This document shows, one piece after another, positions 51,420 through 60,218 of a stretch of DNA of 64,000 bases. The stretch is from Bauldia sp. (lineage in GTDB: Bacteria > Pseudomonadota > Alphaproteobacteria > Rhizobiales > Kaistiaceae). Each line of letters opens with the position of its first letter. The first letter of the stretch is position 1. Under the pieces are notes generated by a model. The model was not told the DNA's origin, made no database searches, and saw only the letters and a program-made list of their open reading frames with translations. The DNA is taken from NCBI GenBank assembly GCA_026126065.1, contig JAHCJY010000006.1:1-64000 (forward strand), in the 5' to 3' direction. The position numbers were made by a program, and so were the translations under genes.

Positions 51420-52444
51420 AGGCGTCTCCGGACGAGGATGACGAAGATGGGCGCGCCGAGGAGTGCCGTCATGATCCCCGTGGCGATCTCCTGGGGCGCG
51501 AGCACGACGCGGGCGGCAAGGTCGGCGAGGACGAGGACGAGCGCGCCCACGACCGCGGAAAGCGGGAGGATGAGGCGGTTCTCGGTCGGAACGAACAGTT
51601 TCACCATGTGAGGAACCACGAGGCCGATGAAGCCGATCGGTCCCACCGCCGAGACTGCTGCCCCGGCCAGGAGCGCCGTTGCGAGGAGGCAGGCGATGCG
51701 GGCACGGCGAACCCGCACGCCGAGCCCGGTCGCCGCCGCTTCGCCGAGCGCCATCGCGTTCAGCTGCGGGGCGGTCGCGAGCGCAAGCAGCGCCCCGGCG
51801 GCCATCGGGATCGCGGCGTGCCTGAGGGCTTCGAGGCGCGGACCGCCGAGATTGCCGGCAAGCCACAGGCGGACGCTATCGAGCGTGGCTTCGTCGAACA
51901 TCAGGATCGCCGACGTGATCGATCCCGCGAACGCCGACACGGCAACGCCGGCGAGCACCATCTTGAACGGCGTCGGCCCGGCGCGACCCGCCGATGAAAG
52001 GCCCATCACGATGGCAAAGACCGCGACCGCACCTGCAGCCGCGATCCAGGGCGTGCTCACGCCGGCCACGGCGCCGCCGAAGGAGGTGGCGACCACGACC
52101 GCAAGGGCGGCACCGGCGTTCATGCCGAGGATGCCCGGCCCTGCGAGCGGATTGCGGGTCACTGCCTGGATGGTTGCCCCCGCAAGCCCGAGCGCCGCGC
52201 CGACGGCGAGCGCTGCGAGGAGCCGCGGGATGCGGAGGCGGGTGATGATGAGATGGTCGAAATTGGTGGCGTCGAAGCCGAACAGCGCGTCGAGCGCGGT
52301 GGATGGCGACACGAACTTCGCCCCGAAACCGACATGGAGGAGCGATGCGCCTACGAGGGCGGCAAGGGCGATCAGCGCGAGCGTTCCGCCCGCCAGCCCC
52401 GGCCGGCGGAGGCGAGCCCCGACCGGCGTCGCGCTCCCCGTCAC
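51416..52444 (-). CDS. FecCD-family iron-complex permease 1
   Basis: A 342-aa inner-membrane permease of the same family: LAGATIQAVTRNPLAGPGIL and GPIGFIGLVVPHMVKLFV. The GTG at 52444 overlaps the DUF1993 stop (GTGA), the same coupling used at three other joints of this operon; a GTG three codons earlier is also possible. It works with permease 2, the ATPase at 60219-61022 and the binding proteins. Confidence 0.92.
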   Translation of the reverse strand: MTGSATPVGARLRRPGLAGGTLALIALAALVGASLLHVGFGAKFVSPSTALDALFGFDATNFDHLIITRLRIPRLLAALAVGAALGLAGATIQAVTRNPLAGPGILGMNAGAALAVVVATSFGGAVAGVSTPWIAAAGAVAVFAIVMGLSSAGRAGPTPFKMVLAGVAVSAFAGSITSAILMFDEATLDSVRLWLAGNLGGPRLEALRHAAIPMAAGALLALATAPQLNAMALGEAAATGLGVRVRRARIACLLATALLAGAAVSAVGPIGFIGLVVPHMVKLFVPTENRLILPLSAVVGALVLVLADLAARVVLAPQEIATGIMTALLGAPIFVILVRRRL

Positions 52445-52935
52445 GGCTGCCACAGGGAACTCGGATCCCGGACGGCGATGCCGTGGTGGCGGAGGATCAG
52501 CGCCGCGGCGCCGATGTGGAAGTAGAAGTGCGGCAGCGAGTGGCGGGCGATGAAGTCGAAGCCGCTGAACGTCTCGCCCTCCTCGGTCACCTCGCCGTCC
52601 GCGGCGGCATCGATTGCCGCCGGGTCGAGCGCCGCAAGGAACCGGAGCGCCGCCGCCGCCTCGTCGGCGAGTTCCGCGAATGTCGCAACGGGAGCGGCCC
52701 GCCCGAGCACGATGCCGGAGAGCCGTGACAGGTCGCCGTCGACGTGGCGGCAGGCCCCCCGTGCATGTTGCCCGAAGGTGGGAAACCGGTCGGCGATCGG
52801 CTGGTCGAGGACGATCGCGGGATCGAGCCGAAGGGCCGCGGCACCGGCCGCGGCCTCCCCGATCATCGCGGCGAGCCCTTCTAGGCCACGGCGGTAGGCA
52901 GGCACCGCGACCGCATGGAGCGAAAGCGGCGTCAC
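52441..52935 (-). CDS. DUF1993 protein 1
   Basis: 164 aa, a predicted helical bundle. DUF1993 belongs, as far as I recall, to the DinB-like four-helix group. Family signature near the end: FIARHSLPHFYFHIGAAALI, with His residues that could bind metal. Cytoplasmic: no signal peptide. The GTG at 52935 overlaps the stop of binding protein 1, so the two are translationally coupled. Three DUF1993 genes occur in this locus, each close to a binding protein. Function unknown; metal or chelate handling after uptake is a reasonable guess. Confidence 0.8.
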   Translation of the reverse strand: MTPLSLHAVAVPAYRRGLEGLAAMIGEAAAGAAALRLDPAIVLDQPIADRFPTFGQHARGACRHVDGDLSRLSGIVLGRAAPVATFAELADEAAAALRFLAALDPAAIDAAADGEVTEEGETFSGFDFIARHSLPHFYFHIGAAALILRHHGIAVRDPSSLWQP

Positions 52936-53990
52936 GGCGCGAGCGTTGCCTCGCCGAGGGCTGTGAACGGGCGCAGAACGATGTTCGCCATCAGGAAATC
53001 GAGCACGTAGCGGGCTGATGCGAAGGTCGCCGTCCGCATCTGCTCCCGGTCTATGAAGATGTGCTGGCCATACTTTGCGGCGTGGACGAACTCCTGCCAC
53101 CCCGGCAGGGTCTCGTCGAAACGGGCCCTGATCGCGTCCGGGTAGTCATTCTCGCTGGCACTCCGAAACGTCGAGATCAGAAAATCGGTCTGCAGCTGCG
53201 GAAGGAGTTCGGCACTCATCGCAACGCTCGGCCCCGTCGCTTCGGCCACGATGGCGGGATAGGCGAAGCCGAGGGCGTCGATCATCTCCGTCAGCATGTC
53301 GTAGTGGCGAAGCACCTGGTAGGTGCCGACACCATGGTTGTCGATGTGCGAGACGACCACCCGCGCAGGGTCGCCGAGCGTCGCTTCGACGATTGTCCGG
53401 TAGCGCGCGAGCCGATCCGCAAACGCCGCCTCCAGTGCGTTGAACTGCTCCAGGCGTCCTGCCCAGTCAGCAACGCGGCGATAGCGCTCCAGCGATGTGT
53501 TCCCGCCGGTGAGGCGAGGATCGTTGGTCGCGAAGATCAGCAGGACAGTGGGGGCGATTGCCTCGAGCTGCGGCAGTCGGTCGGTCGCGGCCGCGACGGC
53601 CGGCGCGATGATGAGATCAGGCCGCAGCGCCGCGATCGCCTCGATGTCAAAATCGTTGTCCCCGCCAACGAACGCGATGGTGGATGCTTCGAACCTGAAG
53701 TCGAGGATGTCAAAGGCGCCGCGGACGTAAGGCTGTCCGCCGTTGATGGCGGGACTCACGACGCCACCCGCGCCGACAAGGTTCGCACCGAGCTCCAGCA
53801 GGGGGGCCGTGATCTGCTCGCCGCGTAGCGAAACGATGCGCTGCGGATCGACCGGAATGGCGACCTCGCGGCCGGTATCGTCCGTGACGGTCCGCATGGC
53901 CTGGCCGAACGCCGGCTGGACGCTCATCACCGCAACGATCGAGCCCAGGGCCAGGAGAAGCCCCCGGAGCGGGCGTGATGGGAATCTCAT
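52932..53990 (-). CDS. Iron-chelate ABC substrate-binding protein 1
   Basis: A 352-aa periplasmic protein (signal ~1-29, ending QPAFGQA). The type III binding-protein fold of the FecB/BtuF group: TVTDDTGREVAIPVDPQRIV, then DFDIEAIAALRPDLIIAP and LEAIAPTVLLI. ATG at 53990 with AAGGA 7 nt upstream. It lies directly before DUF1993-1 and the two permeases, so it is the most likely main receptor of the transporter. It is a paralogue of binding proteins 2 and 3. Confidence 0.92.
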   Translation of the reverse strand: MRFPSRPLRGLLLALGSIVAVMSVQPAFGQAMRTVTDDTGREVAIPVDPQRIVSLRGEQITAPLLELGANLVGAGGVVSPAINGGQPYVRGAFDILDFRFEASTIAFVGGDNDFDIEAIAALRPDLIIAPAVAAATDRLPQLEAIAPTVLLIFATNDPRLTGGNTSLERYRRVADWAGRLEQFNALEAAFADRLARYRTIVEATLGDPARVVVSHIDNHGVGTYQVLRHYDMLTEMIDALGFAYPAIVAEATGPSVAMSAELLPQLQTDFLISTFRSASENDYPDAIRARFDETLPGWQEFVHAAKYGQHIFIDREQMRTATFASARYVLDFLMANIVLRPFTALGEATLAP

Positions 53991-54025
53991 TTGCTTGTCC
54001 TTGGTTGAAGGTCGAGCGGGTCGAC

Positions 54026-54985
54026 TTAGCCGTGCTGGTTGAGGAGGAGGCGGCGATACGGGTCGTCGGTCAGGAAGCGCCGAAGGTCGTAGCGGCCGTG
54101 GCGTGGATGCTCGAAAGCGGGCTTGCCGACGCGGGCGTCAGGGACCGCCGTGTAGTGCAGCATGAGCACGGCGCGCCGGCCGGCCGAGACCCGCCCGCCA
54201 TAGTGAAGGCACCGGCTCGTATCGATGACGACGCCGCTGCCGGCGGGGCCGGTCAGGCTTAGGAAGGCGTCGCTACCGAAGCGGTCGGCAATGCTGCGGT
54301 CGGTCGGTTCCTCGTCGCCCGTCGCAGCGAGCGCCGCCGTGCTGAGGTCGAGCGGCAGGAATGAGAACGGACCTGTCTCCGGCCCGACATCGTCGAGATT
54401 GAGGAAGATGCGGAGCTTCCGTGACCTCTGGTCCGGCGCATCCCGATGGAGCCTCTGGGCATTTCTGAGCGACGGCCCGCCCTCCTCGGCCTGGGTGATA
54501 TGAACGCCCATCTGCCGAAGTCGCGGGACGTGGCCAAAGTACCCGGTGATCGCCTCCGTCACCGGGCGTGACAGCGCGAACGCCACGATGTCCGGATGGC
54601 GGTCGAGATCCTCGTCCGCCATGATGTTGAAGGTGTGCGGACGTTTCTCGCCCGCCTCGACCTTGCCCCACAGCGCATTGGCGACTGGATCGGCGTCCCA
54701 CGCGGCGAGGATGGCCCTGGCATCCCTCACCGCAGCCGCAGCGCCGGGGAGGGCGGTCTCGTCGAACAGCCGGCAGGCGGTCGCTGGCGGAATGAAGGTG
54801 CTGAAGGGACCTCCTTCCAGTTGCCGCGCGAGCCGCTTCCGTTCCCCGAGAACGATCGGGTGGGCGAGCCGTCGGCGGAGCTTGATCGCATCCCAGACCC
54901 GTGCGCGGGCAAGACCGAGCGTGTTCCCGGCGCTGACGATCCACTCGTCGACCCTCGCCGCGCCAAGTGCGGTCGTGTGAGCCAT
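54026..54985 (-). CDS. Phytanoyl-CoA-dioxygenase-like Fe(II)/2OG oxygenase
   Basis: A 319-aa cytoplasmic protein. The non-haem iron triad can be placed: His180 and Asp182 (LHRDAPD) and His261 (RCLHYGG), with Arg residues after it (SAGRRAVLML) for 2-oxoglutarate. The strand pattern IFLNLDDVGPETGPFSFLPL is typical of the PhyH family. It should hydroxylate a small molecule or amino acid. It sits between binding proteins 1 and 2 on the same strand (35-nt and 39-nt gaps), so it is probably part of the operon and may act on the chelate or its precursor. Confidence 0.75.
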   Translation of the reverse strand: MAHTTALGAARVDEWIVSAGNTLGLARARVWDAIKLRRRLAHPIVLGERKRLARQLEGGPFSTFIPPATACRLFDETALPGAAAAVRDARAILAAWDADPVANALWGKVEAGEKRPHTFNIMADEDLDRHPDIVAFALSRPVTEAITGYFGHVPRLRQMGVHITQAEEGGPSLRNAQRLHRDAPDQRSRKLRIFLNLDDVGPETGPFSFLPLDLSTAALAATGDEEPTDRSIADRFGSDAFLSLTGPAGSGVVIDTSRCLHYGGRVSAGRRAVLMLHYTAVPDARVGKPAFEHPRHGRYDLRRFLTDDPYRRLLLNQHG

Positions 54986-55024
54986 GTCCGTGTCCCCCGT
55001 CGGTGTCGAGACCTGGTCGGCCCG

Positions 55025-56137
55025 CTACGGCTGGTAGCCGAGCTCGCGTGCCACCAGTTCGCGGATCGGAACCCGCGGCGCGTCCGCGGCCACGGGCACG
55101 AACGGGCGGAGCAGGATCGCGTCCATGATGGCGTTCAGCGTGTATTCGCGGGCCGAGAAGGTGTTCGGCTCCATCTGGCCGAGGTCGATGAACACGTGCT
55201 GGCTGTTGGCGGCCGCGTGCACGAAGGGCGTCCAGCCCGGCGCGGCCTGATCGAACAAAGCGCGCGTGTCGGCGATGACATTGGCGTTGGCGCCCATGAA
55301 GAAATAGCCGCGCGTGAACAGGAAGTCGGTCTGGACCTCCGGCAGCCGCTCCGGGCTCACCGCGACCTGGCCGATGGCGCCGTCCGCGAGAAGGGCGGGT
55401 GTGTCGGCGAGGATCGGCGGATAGGAGAAGCCGAGATCGTAGAAGACATCGCCGAGCATGCCGACCGAGCGACGCAGCGTAATGCCGCCGCTTGCGCTCG
55501 CCGCGATATGGGCGACCACGATGCGGGACGGGTCGCCGACCGCCGCAGTCAGGACCGTGCGGTAGCGCTCGAGGCGGTTCTGCCACAGGCCGTAGAGCAT
55601 CTCGAACCGGTCGGTCATGCCGACGATGTCGGCTAGCTGCCGGTACTTCTCGATCGCCACGCCCTCGACCCGCGTCTGGCTCAGGAGAACCGTCGGCGCG
55701 ATGGCCTCGAGCTGACCGATGCGCGGCAGGTCCGAGGTGCGGCCGAGGATGAGGTCGGGTCGCGCGGCGGCCACGGCCTCGATGTCGAACTCGCCCTGCG
55801 TGCCGACGAAGGCGATGTCGGTGTTCTGCCAGCGGAACTCGAACAGGTCGTAGACGGACGGGATGTAGCGCTCGCCGCCGAAGATCGCGGGATTCACCCG
55901 CCCGATCGTGCCGACGACGTTGACGCCGAGTTCGAGGAGCGACGGGAAGATCGACTCGGCGTCGAGGGTAACGATGCGCTGCGGGCTGACCGGAATGGTC
56001 ACCTCGCGCCCCGCGTCGTCAACGAAGACGCGGGTCTCGGTCGTCGCGGGTTGCGCCATGGCGGGAAGGGCTGCCACGCCGGCCGCCACAAGGGCGGCCA
56101 GACCGAATACGGCACGTCGTGAGAAGTCGAGGCTCAT
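55025..56137 (-). CDS. Iron-chelate ABC substrate-binding protein 2
   Basis: 370 aa with a twin-Arg signal (FSRRAVFGLAALVAAGVAAL; cleavage near AMAQ). FecB-like: VFVDDAGREVTIPVSPQRIV, FDIEAVAAARPDLILG, LEAIAPTVLL. ATG at 56137 with AGGAGA 8 nt upstream; the longer frame is rejected. It is preceded by DUF1993-2. The ligand-contacting middle region differs clearly from proteins 1 and 3, which suggests a different ligand. Confidence 0.92.
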   Translation of the reverse strand: MSLDFSRRAVFGLAALVAAGVAALPAMAQPATTETRVFVDDAGREVTIPVSPQRIVTLDAESIFPSLLELGVNVVGTIGRVNPAIFGGERYIPSVYDLFEFRWQNTDIAFVGTQGEFDIEAVAAARPDLILGRTSDLPRIGQLEAIAPTVLLSQTRVEGVAIEKYRQLADIVGMTDRFEMLYGLWQNRLERYRTVLTAAVGDPSRIVVAHIAASASGGITLRRSVGMLGDVFYDLGFSYPPILADTPALLADGAIGQVAVSPERLPEVQTDFLFTRGYFFMGANANVIADTRALFDQAAPGWTPFVHAAANSQHVFIDLGQMEPNTFSAREYTLNAIMDAILLRPFVPVAADAPRVPIRELVARELGYQP

Positions 56138-56249
56138 GGGAAGGTCTCCTGGATCGGCGCGAACGCCTGAGCGCTGTCTGCGCTGTGCTTGCGAAGAGTG
56201 GTCCGCACCGCTCGCCCGGGCGGCGCAGCGTCCGCTGACGGCCAAGCGC

Positions 56250-56762
56250 TCACGCGGCGACCGCGCCGGGCTGGGCGGTGCCGAGGAAGTCGGGCTTGCC
56301 GATGGGCACCCCGTTCTGGCGGAGCGTCACGTAGACGATGGTGAGGTGAAAGTAGAAGTGCGGCAGCGAGTGGCGCAGGATGTACTCAGACGCCTTCATG
56401 AGATGGCCGCCATGGGGGATCTCGCGATCGGCTCCGCCGTTGAGCCGCTCCGGTTCGACAGCCAGCAGGAACTCGAGGGCCGCCACGACCCGTCGCCGGA
56501 GCGCGACAATCGAGAGCGTCGGCCCGTCGATCGCTCGCGGCGGATCAATCCCGGCCGCCAGGGCCGGGTCCTTCTCGGCGTGTCCGCACGCGGCGATGAC
56601 CTGCCGGCCGAGCGGGAAGAGCCGTTCGGCCAGGCTTTGACCGAGAAGCTCCGATTCGTCGCGCCCGCCGAGATGGGCCGCAGTCTTGTCCAGAATGCCG
56701 AGGAGTCCCCGGAGCCCGTCCCGGTAGCCGGGGATGGAGGCATCGTAAAGTGAGGGTTGCAT
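56250..56762 (-). CDS. DUF1993 protein 2
   Basis: 170 aa. Begins MQPSLYDASIPGYRDGLRGL and has the family signature YILRHSLPHFYFHLTIVYVT, ending KPDFLG, like DUF1993-3. No signal peptide. ATG at 56762 with AAGGA 8 nt upstream. It lies 22 nt after binding protein 3 and 112 nt before binding protein 2. Confidence 0.82.
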   Translation of the reverse strand: MQPSLYDASIPGYRDGLRGLLGILDKTAAHLGGRDESELLGQSLAERLFPLGRQVIAACGHAEKDPALAAGIDPPRAIDGPTLSIVALRRRVVAALEFLLAVEPERLNGGADREIPHGGHLMKASEYILRHSLPHFYFHLTIVYVTLRQNGVPIGKPDFLGTAQPGAVAA

Positions 56763-56784
56763 TGGTGTTTTCCTTCTGCCTGGC

Positions 56785-57861
56785 TCAGGGCGCGCGTGGC
56801 ACGAATTCGCGTGCCACGAAGTTCGCGACGATCCAGTCGAGCATCCAGCGCGCTGACGCGAAGGTCGCCGCGCGGGCCGGCCCGGAGTCGAGGAACAGCC
56901 ACTGCCGGTTCTGGGTCGGGTGGAGGAAGGTCTTCCACTCCGGTCCGCCGAAGGCTGCATCGAGGCGGGCCGAGACGTCCGCGATCGTTCCCGGTGCAAG
57001 ACCGCCGATCGAGATCAGGAAGTCGCCGTCGAGGGCCGGGAGCTGTTCCGCGCTGAGATAGACGCGGTCGCCGCCGCGGCCGGTGACGGGGCTCGTCAGG
57101 GTCTCCGTCTCGACGATCTCGGGATAGGCGAAGCCGATCGCGTCGAGCATCGCCGTCAGCATCCAGTAGTGGCGCCAGACGGTGAGCATGGTGACGTTGT
57201 CGAAGGCGAGGATCGTCACCGTGACGCTGGACGGGTCGGGTATCCGCTCAGCGACGAGTGCCTGCGCCACGGCGAGACGCTCATTGAAGATCGCCTGGAG
57301 CTCGGCAAAGCGGTCCATGCGGCCCGCGTAGTCCGCGATGCGGCGATAGACCTCCAGGGGGGTGTTGCCGTCGTCCCAGCCGCTCCAGATCAGCACGGTC
57401 GGCGCGATCGCCATCAGCTGGTCGCGGCGGTCGGCGTGCAGGTGGGAGCCGAGGATCAGGTCCGGCTGGAGCGCGGCAATGGCCTCGATGTCGAAGTTGT
57501 TGCCCGTGCCGACGAAGGTGATTCCGGAGTTCTCGAGCCGGAAGTCCAGCAGTTGGTAAGCGCCCTGAACGTAGGGCTCGCCACCATTGACCGCCGGATT
57601 GACGTTGCCGACGGTACCCACCACGTTCGCACCGAGTTCGATCAGCGGCGCCGTGAGATCCTCCGGCCGGAGCGCGACGATCCGGAGCGGACGGACGGGG
57701 ATGGCGACCTCATTGCCAAGGTCGTCGGTGACCATCCTCGTCTCGACCGGCGCCGGCTGGCCCCCGGCGGGGACGGCGGCAACGGCGAGCGCTGCGGCCA
57801 GCGCCGCAAGCACGCTTCGGCGCGAGGCGACCACGCCCAATACCCTGCGCAACTTGTTCAT
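56785..57861 (-). CDS. Iron-chelate ABC substrate-binding protein 3
   Basis: 358 aa with a signal peptide (VASRRSVLAALAAALAVAAV). FecB-like signature MVTDDLGNEVAIPVRPLRIV, FDIEAIAALQPDLILG, LMAIAPTVLI. ATG at 57861 with GGGAGG 6 nt upstream. Its C-terminal end (FASARWMLDWIVANF) is the part that also survives in the remnant at 58858-59007. Confidence 0.92.
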   Translation of the reverse strand: MNKLRRVLGVVASRRSVLAALAAALAVAAVPAGGQPAPVETRMVTDDLGNEVAIPVRPLRIVALRPEDLTAPLIELGANVVGTVGNVNPAVNGGEPYVQGAYQLLDFRLENSGITFVGTGNNFDIEAIAALQPDLILGSHLHADRRDQLMAIAPTVLIWSGWDDGNTPLEVYRRIADYAGRMDRFAELQAIFNERLAVAQALVAERIPDPSSVTVTILAFDNVTMLTVWRHYWMLTAMLDAIGFAYPEIVETETLTSPVTGRGGDRVYLSAEQLPALDGDFLISIGGLAPGTIADVSARLDAAFGGPEWKTFLHPTQNRQWLFLDSGPARAATFASARWMLDWIVANFVAREFVPRAP

Positions 57862-57925
57862 TGAAGCCTCCCGGAAGTGGCCTTGCTGCGGGCTCTCTGT
57901 GCTGCGGCACCGCGATCGGCGGGCG

Positions 57926-58438
57926 TCACGACGGCGCATCGCTGCCAAGGAAATCTGGCTTCCTCAAAGCAACGCCGTTATGGCGAAGGATCACGTAGAT
58001 GGTCGTGAGGTGGAAGAAGAACTGGGGGATGGAGCTCATCAGCATGAAGTCGGTCGATCCCATCGTCCGCAGATTGCCTTTTTCTGCCGAACCCAGGGTG
58101 ATGCTGCCCGAGCCGGCGCGGTTCATCTCTGATATATCGATCGAGTCTACGAACATCGCGGTCTCGGCGACGCGCTCGTTCAACGCCTCATAGGTCTGGT
58201 CCGGCTTCGGGGCCTTGATGATTTCCCGGCCGAGGACGCGCTTCGTGTCGCTCCCGGCGCGATTGCAGGCGGAGACGACCTGACCGGCCAGCGGCCTCAG
58301 CCGGATGGCGATCTCCTTGTCGAGGAGGGTCTCCGAACCGGCGGCAGCTTCGTGGTCGGCGGCCTTGCCCAGCATGATGCGCAGGCCGTTCAGGCCGCGC
58401 TGAAAGAGCGGGATCGAGGCGGCGTAGAGTTCGGCCAT
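57926..58438 (-). CDS. DUF1993 protein 3
   Basis: 170 aa. Begins MAELYAASIPLFQRGLNGLR; signature SSIPQFFFHLTTIYVILRHN, in which the first His of the HSLPHFYFH motif of the paralogues is replaced, then KPDFLG. 64 nt before binding protein 3. The loss of two His in the signature suggests a changed metal site or function. Confidence 0.82.
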   Translation of the reverse strand: MAELYAASIPLFQRGLNGLRIMLGKAADHEAAAGSETLLDKEIAIRLRPLAGQVVSACNRAGSDTKRVLGREIIKAPKPDQTYEALNERVAETAMFVDSIDISEMNRAGSGSITLGSAEKGNLRTMGSTDFMLMSSIPQFFFHLTTIYVILRHNGVALRKPDFLGSDAPS

Positions 58439-58459
58439 TGCGGGTTCCTTGCCTTCAGG

Positions 58460-58861
58460 TCAGCGGAGAAGCAGCAGCGCCACCAGCAGCGCGGCGGCGA
58501 TCCAGACGATGATGATGACGGCGGCGCCCGTCCGGCTGACCGGGCGCGCGGCGATCTCGGCGGCCGCGGCGCGGTGCTCTGCCATCAGCGTCGGCGGGAT
58601 GAGCCGGACGGCGGCGAGGATCCCGAGCGGCACGATGATGAGGTCGTCGAGGTAGCCGAGGACCGGAATGAAGTCCGGGATCAGGTCGATCGGGCTGAGC
58701 GCGTAGGCGGCCACGGCGGCCGACAGCGCCTTGGCGTACCAGGGCACGCGGGGATCGCGGGCGGCGAGGTACAGCGCGATGACATCGCGCTTGATCGCCC
58801 GGGCCCACTGCCGAAGGCGGGCGAAGCGCGAGGCCGGCGGAGCGCTCCCGATGGCGGTCAC
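58460..58861 (-). CDS. DUF1232 (YkvA-like) membrane protein
   Basis: 133 aa. The conserved DUF1232 core is [19 protein letters not shown], with a C-terminal membrane helix ([20 protein letters not shown]). Function of the family is unknown. The GTG at 58861 overlaps the stop of the binding-protein remnant (GTGA), which shows that it was once translated with a complete fourth binding protein. Confidence 0.82.
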   Translation of the reverse strand: MTAIGSAPPASRFARLRQWARAIKRDVIALYLAARDPRVPWYAKALSAAVAAYALSPIDLIPDFIPVLGYLDDLIIVPLGILAAVRLIPPTLMAEHRAAAAEIAARPVSRTGAAVIIIVWIAAALLVALLLLR

Positions 58862-59007
58862 GGGCGCGACCCGACCGGCCGGAGGGCAGTATTGGCCATC
58901 AGGAAGTCGCCGACGTAGCGCTCGCGGGCGAAGGCGGTGGGCCGCGCCCGTTCGAGATCGATGGACAGCCACTGGATGGTGCGCCGGAGGCCGGAAGCTC
59001 GGTGCAT
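58858..59007 (-). pseudogene. C-terminal remnant of a fourth binding protein
   Basis: 49 codons, [20 protein letters not shown] then [11 protein letters not shown], align with the C-termini of binding proteins 1 and 3 (for example MRTATFASARYVLDFLMANIVLRPF in protein 1, shown in part). The N-terminal ~300 residues and signal are missing, and upstream DNA is non-coding. An ATG at 59007 exists, but no functional binding protein could result. A deletion probably removed the 5' part. Confidence 0.75.
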
Positions 59008-59391
59008 GGCGTGCCCCTGTCGACTGCGGCGGGTGGATCGCCGGTCCCAAGGTGGCACCGACGAAACATGACTATGCCACTCCTATTATTATCCCTAAAG
59101 CGCCGTGTCCACTGCAGCCAAAGCAATATGTCCCGTATTGCAGTATCATGCTCCGTCCGTTCGATCGGTGAGACGTATTGCAACACAACGTCAAAATAGA
59201 ATGGCAGATTTCCTTGATTCAGGAGGCGCGCACTTAATCCATGTTATCGAACAGTGTTGTCTCGCCGCCGTCCGACCGCGCGCGATCACTCGCGCTCCGT
59301 GTCTTCGTCATCGGGTCATCAACCAAACGGTGGTGCGCGAATTGGCACCGGGGAAGGGTGCTGGGCGAGCAGCGAGACCGCAACGCCGCCG
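59008..59391. other. 384-nt AT-richer non-coding region with dyad
   Basis: No supported gene. Locally AT-rich (59070-59235). Contains GCAATA-N7-TATTGC (59123-59141) and a second CGTATTGCA at 59174-59182, exactly 40 bp from the first (59134-59142). Probably the promoter of the binding-protein operon. Confidence 0.5.
59123..59141. promoter_or_regulatory. Candidate operator dyad upstream of the uptake operon
   Basis: GCAATA-tgtcccg-TATTGC, a perfect 6-bp inverted repeat. A third half-site recurs 40 bp downstream. The Crp-like regulator encoded just upstream, or an iron regulator, could bind here. Confidence 0.45.
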
Positions 59392-60081
59392 CTAGAGGCG
59401 CCCGATGCGTTCCAGCGCACGCCGGTCCAGGAGGTGCAGTTCACCCCGCGACAGGGCAAAGACCCCGCTCCTGCGATAGTCGGCGAGGAGTCGGCTGGTG
59501 TGGACCGTGGTGATGCCCGCCATGTCCGCCAGATCGGTCTGGCGGATGGGGAAGGGAATTGGCCCGGCGGCCGGCAGGCCCTCGACGTTCAGGCGCTCGA
59601 GGATCGAGAGGATGACGTAGGCAACGCGCTCCTTGGCGGTGCGACGGCCCAGGTTGACCACGAGGTCGGTGAGGCGCCTGTCCTCGTCGAGGATTGCGCT
59701 GCCGAACGCCTCGAACGCGGCGGGCCGGGTAACGAGGAGCAGCTTTACGCCGGCCCGTTCGAACCGGCTGTAGCGGGCTCGTGTCGTTGCCCTGATGGAG
59801 AAGTCCAGCGTCGGCGAGAAGACCATCCGGTATGAGCAGAAATCCCCCGGAAGGACCACCCTCAGGATCTGGCGCCGACCACTGTCGAGTTGGACCACCT
59901 GCGTGGCCCAGCCTTCCCGCAGCATGAGGACGTCCTCGCTGGGGTCGCCCGCGCGATAGATCGCCTCGCCGGCGCGCGCCACCGCCGTTGCGTGGCGCAG
60001 GAGGTCGCCCGTGGCACTGTCGACGAGTTTCTCCAGGGTGCCCGGCACCCTGCCGTTCCGGACGAGAGCGACGCTGTTCAT
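59392..60081 (-). CDS. Crp/Fnr-family transcription regulator
   Basis: 229 aa. An N-terminal cyclic-nucleotide-binding-like beta roll (about 25-140: GEAIYRAGDPSEDVLMLREG, VVLPGDFCSY) and a C-terminal HTH_Crp (IRQTDLADMAGITTVHTSRLL). Only one Cys, so it is not an oxygen-sensing [4Fe-4S] Fnr. Its ligand is unknown. Located between the ABC ATPase and the binding proteins on the same strand, it is the likely local regulator. The start at ATG 60081 lacks a strong ribosome site. Confidence 0.85.
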   Translation of the reverse strand: MNSVALVRNGRVPGTLEKLVDSATGDLLRHATAVARAGEAIYRAGDPSEDVLMLREGWATQVVQLDSGRRQILRVVLPGDFCSYRMVFSPTLDFSIRATTRARYSRFERAGVKLLLVTRPAAFEAFGSAILDEDRRLTDLVVNLGRRTAKERVAYVILSILERLNVEGLPAAGPIPFPIRQTDLADMAGITTVHTSRLLADYRRSGVFALSRGELHLLDRRALERIGRL

Positions 60082-60218
60082 TGGCCATCATCTGCAGGCG
60101 GCGGCCACGGGAGGCGAGCATCGGCCGTTGCGCCGCGCGACCATACACGACGCCGGCACCAACATGAATACAATACTCAGCATTCCCGCGAATGCGTCGC
60201 GAGAAAGGGCGGCCGATG

